A stretch of 12,828 nt of DNA from Ruminococcus sp. UBA4383 (GTDB lineage Bacteria; Bacillota; Clostridia; Oscillospirales; Ruminococcaceae). Where the stretch lies: assembly GCA_002389995.1 (NCBI GenBank), contig DGRR01000178.1, positions 1 to 12,828 on the forward strand. The letters are read 5' to 3'. Below the pieces are notes generated by a model. The model was not told the origin of the DNA. It did not search any database and saw only the letters and a list, made by a program, of their open reading frames with translations. The position numbers and the translations under genes were made by a program. Within the stretch, counting starts at the first letter, position 1. The number at the start of each line of letters is the position of its first letter. Of the stretch, positions 1 to 5,865 are shown piece after piece.

Positions 1-556
1 CTATACCTGCATCAACTATAATCGGAAGGTCAATTTCATCAATTAAAATCTGTATGAAATCCCTTGTTGCAAGACCTTTGTTTGAACCGATAGGCGATGC
101 AAGAGGCATAACCGATGCCGCACCTGCATTTACCAAATCTCTTGCGGTATTCAAATCAGGATACATATAAGGCATTACAATAAATCCTTCATTTGCAAGA
201 ATTTCCGTAGCCTTTACGGTTTCCTGATTATCGGGGAGGAGGTATTTTGTATCACGCATAATTTCTATCTTTACGAAATCACCGCAGCCGAGTTCTCTTG
301 CAAGGCGTGCGATTCTTACGGCTTCCTGAGCGTTTCTTGCCCCCGAAGTATTGGGCAGGAGTGTAACACCTTTCGGGATAAAATCGAGTATATTTTCATT
401 TTCCTTAGTGTTTGCACGTCTTACGGCACAGGTAATAATTTCTGCACCTGCATGATTTACAGCGGCTTCAATCAATGAAAGGGAATATTTTCCCGAACCG
501 AGAATAAATCTCGAATTAAATTCATGACCGCCGATTATAAGCTTATCGTTTTCCAT
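1..556 (-). CDS. thiG: Thiazole synthase ThiG, 3' end cut by window edge
   Basis: ThiG condenses deoxyxylulose 5-phosphate, dehydroglycine and ThiS-thiocarboxylate sulfur into the thiazole phosphate of thiamine, in the cytoplasm. The visible 185 codons translate without interruption and match ThiG. The start is MENDKLIIGGHEF, the loop PNTSGA lies near residues 68-73, and DFVKIE places the expected Schiff-base lysine at residue 96, the same number as in the Bacillus enzyme. The reading ends in VDAGI, the start of the phosphate-binding strand. About 70 residues are missing, judging from the usual family length near 255. The ATG at 556 follows AAAGGAATTTAAA and lies 16 bases after the thiF stop, so it is translated as part of the thi operon under TPP control. 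A downstream thiH is expected outside the window (inference). Confidence 0.95.
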   Translation of the reverse strand, partial: MENDKLIIGGHEFNSRFILGSGKYSLSLIEAAVNHAGAEIITCAVRRANTKENENILDFIPKGVTLLPNTSGARNAQEAVRIARLARELGCGDFVKIEIMRDTKYLLPDNQETVKATEILANEGFIVMPYMYPDLNTARDLVNAGAASVMPLASPIGSNKGLATRDFIQILIDEIDLPIIVDAGI

Positions 557-572
557 TTTAAATTCCTTTCTG

Positions 573-1202
573 TCAGGCATCATAAAAGCCTGCAATGATT
601 CTTAATATCATATTCGCCTGATGAGCCGCACAGACTGCGACTCTTGCGGATACAAGACCTATACCGTCTGAAATATCACTTTTTCCGTCACCGCAGATAT
701 AGAATTTTTTTGATAATCTTCTTGTGACTATATCATTTGATGAGCCGAAACCTGCCATACCGTTTCCCGATATTAAATATTTATCAGGGAAATTTTCAAG
801 GACGGCATTCACAAGCATGGCTTTCATGTCTGCCTTGTCGAATGCCTCGCAGATTATATCATAGGGGGCGAGGATATTTATATTTTCCTCTGAAAGTTTT
901 ATTCGCTGTGAAGTTATGACAGTATAGGGAGATATATTTTTTAAATTATTTAATAAAGCATCTGCTTTGTATTCGCCTATCTGCGATATATAATACTGCT
1001 GTCTGTTTATATTTGAAATATCAACCCTGTCAAAATCTATGAGGTGAATATTTCCGATTCCTGCTCTTGCAAGACTTACAGCGATATTCGAGCCAAGTCC
1101 GCCAAGTCCGCACACTGCAACAGATGCGGCAGCGAATTTTTTCTGAATATCTTCACCATGTCTTGCAGCGAGGGCGGAATATATTTCTTTTTCGGACAAC
1201 AT
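573..1202 (-). CDS. thiF: ThiS adenylyltransferase ThiF (short, family 2 type)
   Basis: This E1-like enzyme adenylates the C-terminal glycine of ThiS so that it can receive sulfur for thiazole synthesis. The 209-residue protein has the nucleotide-binding loop GLGGLGSN at residues 32-39, then HLIDFDRVDISNINRQQY (acidic strand plus R..Q), and the late AAHQAN segment seen in the short ThiF group. It lacks the paired CxxC zinc cysteines of the longer E. coli-type ThiF, which fits that compact subfamily. An ATG six codons upstream (1220) would also be open. I prefer 1202 because GGGAGG inside the end of thiS is correctly spaced for it and the gene then starts one base after the thiS stop. Translational coupling to thiS is likely. 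Function rests on motif plus operon context. Confidence 0.93.
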   Translation of the reverse strand: MLSEKEIYSALAARHGEDIQKKFAAASVAVCGLGGLGSNIAVSLARAGIGNIHLIDFDRVDISNINRQQYYISQIGEYKADALLNNLKNISPYTVITSQRIKLSEENINILAPYDIICEAFDKADMKAMLVNAVLENFPDKYLISGNGMAGFGSSNDIVTRRLSKKFYICGDGKSDISDGIGLVSARVAVCAAHQANMILRIIAGFYDA

Positions 1203-1203
1203 A

Positions 1204-1398
1204 TCAGCCGCCTCCCACAAAGCTGACTATTTCGACTGTATCGCCGTCTTTAATGACTGTATCTTCATATTTAGCTTTCGGAAGAATTTCCTCATTGATT
1301 TCGACAGCCACACGTTTAGGGTCATAATTGAGTATGCTGAGAATTTCGGAGATATTTTTTCCGTCATAATCAGTCTGATTTCCGTTTATTTTTACCAT
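1204..1398 (-). CDS. thiS: Sulfur carrier protein ThiS
   Basis: ThiS is the ubiquitin-fold sulfur carrier of thiazole synthesis: its C-terminal glycine is adenylated by ThiF, converted to a thiocarboxylate and used by ThiG. The 64-residue product begins MVKINGNQ, contains RVAVEINEEILPK typical of the fold, and ends in VGGG, giving the obligatory terminal Gly-Gly. The reading frame is open for 11 codons further upstream, but those codons would cross the terminator stem of the riboswitch. The ATG at 1398 follows GGAGGTGCAAT, so it is the start. It is the first gene of the thi operon and sits directly after the TPP-responsive terminator. Confidence 0.96.
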   Translation of the reverse strand: MVKINGNQTDYDGKNISEILSILNYDPKRVAVEINEEILPKAKYEDTVIKDGDTVEIVSFVGGG

Positions 1399-1409
1399 AT
1401 TGCACCTCC

Positions 1410-1442
1410 AAAAAAGGGGAACTGCCAACAAGGCAGCTCCCC
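1410..1442 (-). terminator. Riboswitch-controlled intrinsic terminator before thiS
   Basis: On the minus strand an 11-bp stem (GGGGAGCTGCC with GGCAGTTCCCC, one G-U pair) closes a five-base loop and is followed by six T residues. The T-run touches the GGAGG of thiS. It is the expression platform of the TPP aptamer just upstream. Confidence 0.92.
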
Positions 1443-1450
1443 ACGAATAG

Positions 1451-1543
1451 GCAGTATTTCCCTACGTTGGCATTATCCAAATCAGGTTGCGGGTCGGAAA
1501 CTCAATTGTTTCCCTCTCAGCCTGCACACAAGCTCCCCATTAC
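1451..1543 (-). ncRNA. TPP riboswitch aptamer (THI element)
   Basis: Read on the minus strand the region carries the conserved TPP-aptamer blocks in order. GGGGAGC is at 1538-1532 and CTGAGA at 1520-1515. A P3 hairpin follows (GGAAAC / GTTTCC), then GACCC, AACCTG, the ATTTGGATAATGCCA segment, and CGTAGGGAA. Binding of thiamine pyrophosphate stabilises P1 and should leave the downstream terminator free to form, shutting off thiS-thiF-thiG. A competing pairing is visible: ACTGCC at 1455-1450, beside the 3' strand of P1, is complementary to GGCAGT at 1426-1421 in the terminator and can act as antiterminator. Transcription attenuation is therefore the inferred mode. Confidence 0.97.
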
Positions 1544-1549
1544 GATAAG

Positions 1550-1578
1550 ATTATAACATTTTCAGACAGATTTGTCAA
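1550..1578 (-). promoter_or_regulatory. Consensus sigma-A promoter of the thi operon
   Basis: TTGACA (1578-1573) and TATAAT (1555-1550) are separated by exactly 17 bases on the minus strand: both hexamers are perfect. The start of transcription would fall near 1543, at the 5' edge of the TPP aptamer, so the riboswitch is the main visible control. Confidence 0.9.
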
Positions 1579-1609
1579 GTATTCCTGAAAATTTTCACTG
1601 AAAACAGAA

Positions 1610-1625
1610 TGTTCCACATGGAACA
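1610..1625. promoter_or_regulatory. parS-like site 1
   Basis: TGTTCCACATGGAACA is a 16-bp palindrome except for its two central bases. It resembles the ParB-binding consensus TGTTTCACGTGAAACA, with C/G for T/A at the fifth position of each arm and CA for CG in the centre. It sits between the divergent promoters of the thi operon and the unknown gene at 1698. The same 16 bases recur at 2247 and 5850. Confidence 0.8.
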
Positions 1626-1639
1626 TTAACAATATTTTA

Positions 1640-1668
1640 TTGACAGCATTTTTTCATCATGGTAAAAT
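1640..1668 (+). promoter_or_regulatory. Sigma-A promoter of the unknown gene at 1698
   Basis: TTGACA (1640-1645), a 17-base spacer and TAAAAT (1663-1668) lie just upstream of AAAGGAG and the ATG at 1698. The -35 begins 14 bases after parS-like site 1. Confidence 0.82.
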
Positions 1669-1697
1669 AAAAACAAAAAATATTAAAGGAGAATATA

Positions 1698-2222
1698 ATG
1701 AAAAGTTATTCATTTGATGTTGAAAGTAAAAAAATGCTTATGAAGTTACATATCAAAGTTCGCAGCAAGTGGAGCGATGTATTTTTTCAGGTGCATGAAA
1801 TACAAGACGGTTTGTATAAAATTTTTTGGAGAAAAGCATTACCCGAAAGAAATTTTATTGACTTCATTTTATTGGTTTCAGAAAAATACTTTTCAAGAAA
1901 ACAATTGACATTCAGTGAAATGTACTCAACAGAAGAATACAAAGAAGAATTGTCAAAAATCTCACCTGTTAATGAAATAAGTATTTCTGACGAAGAAAAA
2001 AACATTATTTTAAATCTTTGCAACAAAGGATTCCCTGACAACTATGACAAAATAAGCGGAAGGGACGGGCATAGCTTTGAATTGTATCTGCAAGGCAACA
2101 AAAAATTAAACCTCTGGTGCTTTACATCTGAAAGTCTCAAACCTGTTGCAGATGTCATAAATTTTTTGGTGGAAAAAGCAAATCTGGACAAAGAAATGTA
2201 TGGAATTAAAATAAGACAGTGA
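1698..2222 (+). CDS. Unknown protein, 174 residues, head-on to replication
   Basis: I do not recognise this gene. It has its own near-consensus promoter and an AAAGGAG ribosome site well spaced before the ATG, so it is very likely expressed. The product is hydrophilic, rich in Lys, Glu, Ile and Phe, with no signal peptide, membrane segment or cysteine cluster. The first 60 residues alternate in a beta-strand-like pattern (VRSKWSDVFFQVHEIQDGLY), the middle is likely helical, and the last 50 contain SGRDGHSFELYLQGNKKL, then a Trp-Cys, then a probable helix. Codons are strongly A/T-ended compared with dnaA. It is the only gene transcribed against the leftward fork and converges on noc; parS-like sites lie just before its promoter and just after its stop. 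Lineage-specific insertion at the origin is plausible but unproven. Confidence 0.8.
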   Translation: MKSYSFDVESKKMLMKLHIKVRSKWSDVFFQVHEIQDGLYKIFWRKALPERNFIDFILLVSEKYFSRKQLTFSEMYSTEEYKEELSKISPVNEISISDEEKNIILNLCNKGFPDNYDKISGRDGHSFELYLQGNKKLNLWCFTSESLKPVADVINFLVEKANLDKEMYGIKIRQ

Positions 2223-2246
2223 AACAAATCAAATTATTTCACAGAA

Positions 2247-2262
2247 TGTTCCACATGGAACA
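2247..2262. promoter_or_regulatory. parS-like site 2
   Basis: An exact second copy of TGTTCCACATGGAACA lies in the 52-bp gap between the convergent unknown gene and noc. Related half-sites flank it at 12-bp steps: TATTTCACA begins at 2235, and GTGAAACA ends at 2274, touching the noc stop codon. A further GTGAAACA lies at 2219-2226 over the stop of the unknown gene. No U-tract terminator is visible in this gap. Confidence 0.82.
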
Positions 2263-2274
2263 ATCCGTGAAACA

Positions 2275-3090
2275 TCAGCCCTTATGGGAATTTATCGGTA
2301 TTCTGACCCTGTACTCTATGTATTCATCACTCTGTATTTTTTTGGAATCCGCAGAAATACCTGCCGCCTGCATCATTTCAACGGCTTTATTAATGGTATT
2401 CACAAACATTTTTACATTCTGGAAAACCTTTGAGCGTTTCTTATAGCTTGATTTTTCTCTCTGAGTGCCGAGATATTCTTCAATTAAATTCTCGGTTTTC
2501 TCGACATTGAGATTATCCTTGACGATTTTTTCGAGGATATTGAGCCTGTCCGCAGGGCTTGCGAGTCTGAGGAGTGACCTTGCATGACGTTCAGTGAGAT
2601 TGAATTTCATTATTAATTCTCTTTCATCGGGAGTAAGGCGGAGAAGTCTTAATTTATTTGCAATTGTACTCTGAGCCTTTCCGAGTTTTGCGGCGGCTTC
2701 TTCCTGCGTCATGCCGTAGTATGTAATAAGCTTTTCAATAGCGACAGCTTCATCAAAAAAAGAGAGATTCTGTCTCTGGATATTCTCCACAAGTGCGAGA
2801 ATAGCGGAATTTCTGTCATTCACTTCATAAACCATGCACGGCACAGTTGAAAATCCGCATAATTTAGCCGCCCTGAGCCTTAATTCGCCTGCGATGAGTT
2901 CATATTTTTCACCGTTTCTGCGTACAGAAAGAGGCTGTAAAATGCCGTTTTGAGCGATAGAATCGGCAAGCGAAGCGATTTCCTCGTCATTGAAATCCCG
3001 TCTCGGCTGATTCGGGTTTGGAATTATCTGTTCAATCTCAATTTCCACAACACGAAATTTTTCCTTAGTAAAATTTAAAAATCCTGACAT
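2275..3090 (-). CDS. noc: Nucleoid occlusion protein Noc (ParB family)
   Basis: This is a ParB-family CTP-dependent DNA clamp. Its place after mnmE-mnmG-rsmG and its tail match Noc, which blocks division over the nucleoid. The 271 residues begin MSGFLNFTKEKF, a short amphipathic-looking stretch like the membrane-targeting helix of Noc. They continue with IIPNPNQPR (20s), the nucleotide motif GELRLRA (68-74, where the family normally has GERRxRA), ENIQR (102-106), and a helix-turn-helix containing LGKAQSTIANKLRLL (136-150) and TERHARSL (166-173). The dimerisation tail has NTINKAVEMMQ and ends YRVRIPI, as in Bacillus Noc. Recognition positions Q140, K146, R151 and R168 follow the Noc pattern rather than ParB. 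An in-frame ATG at 3201 exists, but 3090 has GAGG upstream and the normal N-terminus. No parA is adjacent. Confidence 0.85.
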   Translation of the reverse strand: MSGFLNFTKEKFRVVEIEIEQIIPNPNQPRRDFNDEEIASLADSIAQNGILQPLSVRRNGEKYELIAGELRLRAAKLCGFSTVPCMVYEVNDRNSAILALVENIQRQNLSFFDEAVAIEKLITYYGMTQEEAAAKLGKAQSTIANKLRLLRLTPDERELIMKFNLTERHARSLLRLASPADRLNILEKIVKDNLNVEKTENLIEEYLGTQREKSSYKKRSKVFQNVKMFVNTINKAVEMMQAAGISADSKKIQSDEYIEYRVRIPINSHKG

Positions 3091-3138
3091 AGTATTTTCC
3101 TCACAAAATATTACTTGAGCTTTATGCTCTGTAATATT

Positions 3139-3169
3139 ATTGTAGCACCCGCGGGAAATATTTGCTACA
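3139..3169 (-). promoter_or_regulatory. Possible noc promoter inside an inverted repeat
   Basis: In the 136-bp gap between rsmG and noc, the minus strand has TGC-TACAAT (3147-3139), an extended -10 element without a good -35. The 7-bp inverted repeat TGTAGCA / TGCTACA (3141-3147 and 3163-3169) overlaps it and encloses CCCGCGGG next to a half-site ATTTCCCG. It could be a promoter with operator, or a leader hairpin. No terminator for rsmG is evident here, so co-transcription also remains possible. Confidence 0.35.
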
Positions 3170-3226
3170 CAAAAAAACCGACACAAAACGACAGGATTCA
3201 AATGCAGACGACATATTCAGAAATTA

Positions 3227-3931
3227 TCAGAGCGGTTTCTTCTTTATCTGACCGCTGCTTCTGGGGTATTTTGACGAAGTATGCGATATTTTTATTATGT
3301 GTATTAATTTTCTTGAATCGTCACCGAGTTTGTACTCATGGATTTTTGAAATCTCTCCGCCGAGGGTTTTAATTGCGATTATGCCCGAATTTATATCTTC
3401 TGACGGACCTTTCATGGCTATAAAATTTCCTGCATACTTCACAAATGGGATACAAAATTCCGATAAAAGTGACATATTTGCAACTGCTCTGGCGCATACG
3501 AAATCATATTTTTCCCTGTATTTCAAATCCCTTGCGATATCCTCCGCTCTGCCGTGAATAAATTCCGCATTTATGCATAAAATTGCGCATAATTTTTCAA
3601 GAAACACAATTCTTTTGTTAAGGCTGTCGAGTAAAGTTATCTGTATATCGGGACGCATTATTTTCAGCGGTACGGAGGGAAATCCCGCACCTGTTCCGAC
3701 ATCAATAAATGTGGAATTTTCGGGAATATTTATGTATTTAAGTATAAGGCAACTGTCGATAAAATGTTTCAGTAAAATCTCATCAGGCTCAGTTATTGCC
3801 GTAAGATTCACATTTTCATTGTACTTTACAAGAAAGTCTGCATATTTATCGAATAATTCATACTGATTTTCGGTAAGTTCCAGACCATATTTTTTAAATT
3901 CATCAAAAGCATATTCAAAACCTGAAAGCAT
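3227..3931 (-). CDS. rsmG: 16S rRNA m7G527 methyltransferase RsmG (GidB)
   Basis: RsmG methylates N7 of G527 in the 530 loop of 16S rRNA using S-adenosylmethionine; its loss is known to give low-level streptomycin resistance in other bacteria. The 234-residue protein shows the family entry FLVKYNENVNLTAI (33-46), HFIDS (56-60), the SAM loop DVGTGAGFP (77-85), LLDSLNKRIVFLEKL, the adenine-side segment HGRAED, and FVCARAVANM. Its length is normal. The ATG at 3931 follows AAGGGGTG, which overlaps the end of mnmG, leaving four bases between the two genes and implying coupling. The charged tail ending in QIKKKPL is the only unremarkable extension. Confidence 0.96.
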   Translation of the reverse strand: MLSGFEYAFDEFKKYGLELTENQYELFDKYADFLVKYNENVNLTAITEPDEILLKHFIDSCLILKYINIPENSTFIDVGTGAGFPSVPLKIMRPDIQITLLDSLNKRIVFLEKLCAILCINAEFIHGRAEDIARDLKYREKYDFVCARAVANMSLLSEFCIPFVKYAGNFIAMKGPSEDINSGIIAIKTLGGEISKIHEYKLGDDSRKLIHIIKISHTSSKYPRSSGQIKKKPL

Positions 3932-3935
3932 ATAA

Positions 3936-5810
3936 TCACCCCTTATTTTTCTGAAGCCATACTACAAGCATGGATATATCAGCAGGCGAAACTCCTGATA
4001 TTCTCGAAGCCTGTCCGAGTGATACAGGCTGGACTTTGTTAAGCTTTTCAGCCGCTTCAAGCCTTAAACCGTATACCTCATTATAATCTGTATTTGCAGG
4101 AAGTTTAGTTGATTCAAGGTTACGCATACGTTCAATCTGTTCAAGCTGTTTCTCAATATAGCCTTTATATTTTATCTGTAAATCTACCTGTTCAGCAGTA
4201 TCGAACGGAAGTTCCGGACGGTTTTCATCAAAAGGTGCGAGGTCAAAATAATTAATCTGCGGTCTGCGAATCAAATCCGCAAGCTTACAGCCTGTCGAAA
4301 GCGGGGCAGTACCTTTTGAGACAAGAAATTCATTGAGTTCTTTCGAGGGCGATATATTTAAATGATTTACTCTTCCTATTTCTGCGGCAGTATCTGCAAG
4401 CTTTTTATTCAGCCTGTCAAATCTTTCCTTTGAAATAAGTCCGAGCCTGTATCCTATGGGAGTCAGTCTTTCATCAGCGTTATCCTGTCTCAGAATCAAT
4501 CTGTACTCGCTTCGGGAGGTCATCATTCTGTACGGGTCTGAACAGCCCTTTGTAACCAAATCATCAACAAGAGTGCCTATATATGAGCTTGCCCTGTCGA
4601 GAATGAGCGGTTCTTTGCCCTGAATTTTCAGAGCGGCATTTATACCTGCAACAAGTCCCTGAGCGGCGGCTTCTTCATATCCTGAACTTCCGTTGAACTG
4701 TCCTGCACCGTAAAGACCGCTGATTTTCTTAAATTCAAGCGTGGGATACAATTGCAGAGGGTCACAGCAGTCATATTCTATCGCATAAGCAGGACGCATA
4801 ATTTCAACATTTTCAAGACCTTTTATTGTACGCAGAAATGCAAGCTGAACATCTTCGGGGAGTGATGATGACATACCCTGCAAATAATATTCTTCTGTTG
4901 TCAGACCCATTGGTTCAACAAAAAGCTGATGACGGGGCTTGTCTGAAAATCTCACAATTTTGTCCTCGATTGACGGACAATATCTCGGACCTACTCCCTC
5001 GATTCTTCCCGAATAAAGAGGGGAGCGGTGGAGGTTTTTCAGTATGACTTCATGCGTATTACTATTTGTATAAGTCATGTAACAACTGACTTTATTGGTT
5101 AAATCATTATCTAAATTGTCAAAAGAGAAAGGTACAATATGCTCATCACCGTCTTGACGTTCCATGGCATCAAAATCAATGCTTCTCTTATTCACACGGC
5201 ATGGCGTACCTGTTTTGAATCTTCTGAGTTCCACGCCGATTTTTTCAAGAGAATCCGAGAGTTTTCTGCTGGGCAAAGCCGCATCAGGACCGCTTTCATA
5301 GGAACATTCACCTATATGGATTTTTCCCTTTAAATAAGTACCCGTAGCGATTATTACAGCTTTAACGGCATATTCCGCACCAAGAGAAGTTGTAATTTTT
5401 GTGATTTGTCCTTCACTGACTTCAATATCCGCAACCATAGCCTGCTTAATGCAGAGATTCTCCTGTTTTTCGCAGATATTCTTCATATAATTGTGGTACA
5501 TTACACGGTCAGCCTGCACACGCAGACTATGCACAGCAGGACCTTTTCCACGGTTAAGCATACGGCTCTGAATAAAGCATTTATCCGCACCCTTACCCAT
5601 TTCGCCGCCGAGAGCGTCAATTTCCCTTACGAGATGCCCTTTTGCAGTACCTCCGATTGACGGATTACAGGGCATATTTGCGATTTGGTCAAGGGAAATC
5701 GTGAACATAACTGTTTTACAGCCAAGTCTTGCAGCAGCGAGTGCAGCCTCAACGCCCGCATGACCTCCGCCCACTACTGCGACATCAAATTCACCCATTG
5801 TATAAGACAT
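3936..5810 (-). CDS. mnmG: tRNA U34 carboxymethylaminomethyl enzyme MnmG (GidA)
   Basis: MnmG is the FAD-dependent partner of MnmE; together they install the (carboxymethyl)aminomethyl group at C5 of wobble uridine 34. The 624-residue product has the Rossmann FAD loop VVGGGHAGVEAA near residues 12-23, MPCNPSIGGTAKGHL with the first conserved cysteine, KTGTPCRV, and GPRYCPSIEDKIVRF with the second catalytic-region cysteine. The C-terminal MnmE/tRNA-binding domain ends SGVSPADISMLVVWLQK. The open frame extends 30 codons upstream to 5900, but that stretch runs through the parS-like site and its half-site repeats. The ATG at 5810 follows AAGGAGTGTTTTT and gives the normal family length, so it is chosen. 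It lies 55 bases after mnmE, probably in one transcript. Confidence 0.97.
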   Translation of the reverse strand: MSYTMGEFDVAVVGGGHAGVEAALAAARLGCKTVMFTISLDQIANMPCNPSIGGTAKGHLVREIDALGGEMGKGADKCFIQSRMLNRGKGPAVHSLRVQADRVMYHNYMKNICEKQENLCIKQAMVADIEVSEGQITKITTSLGAEYAVKAVIIATGTYLKGKIHIGECSYESGPDAALPSRKLSDSLEKIGVELRRFKTGTPCRVNKRSIDFDAMERQDGDEHIVPFSFDNLDNDLTNKVSCYMTYTNSNTHEVILKNLHRSPLYSGRIEGVGPRYCPSIEDKIVRFSDKPRHQLFVEPMGLTTEEYYLQGMSSSLPEDVQLAFLRTIKGLENVEIMRPAYAIEYDCCDPLQLYPTLEFKKISGLYGAGQFNGSSGYEEAAAQGLVAGINAALKIQGKEPLILDRASSYIGTLVDDLVTKGCSDPYRMMTSRSEYRLILRQDNADERLTPIGYRLGLISKERFDRLNKKLADTAAEIGRVNHLNISPSKELNEFLVSKGTAPLSTGCKLADLIRRPQINYFDLAPFDENRPELPFDTAEQVDLQIKYKGYIEKQLEQIERMRNLESTKLPANTDYNEVYGLRLEAAEKLNKVQPVSLGQASRISGVSPADISMLVVWLQKNKG

Positions 5811-5825
5811 AAAAACACTCCTTTT

Positions 5826-5865
5826 TGTTTCACAGATTGTTTCACAAATTGTTCCACATGGAACA
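5826..5865. promoter_or_regulatory. parS-like site 3 with two phased half-sites
   Basis: The third exact copy of TGTTCCACATGGAACA is at 5850-5865 and directly abuts the mnmE stop codon. Two TGTTTCACA half-sites precede it at 5826-5834 and 5838-5846, so the three left arms start exactly 12 bp apart. The array fills the mnmE-mnmG gap and ends next to the mnmG ribosome site. Confidence 0.82.
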
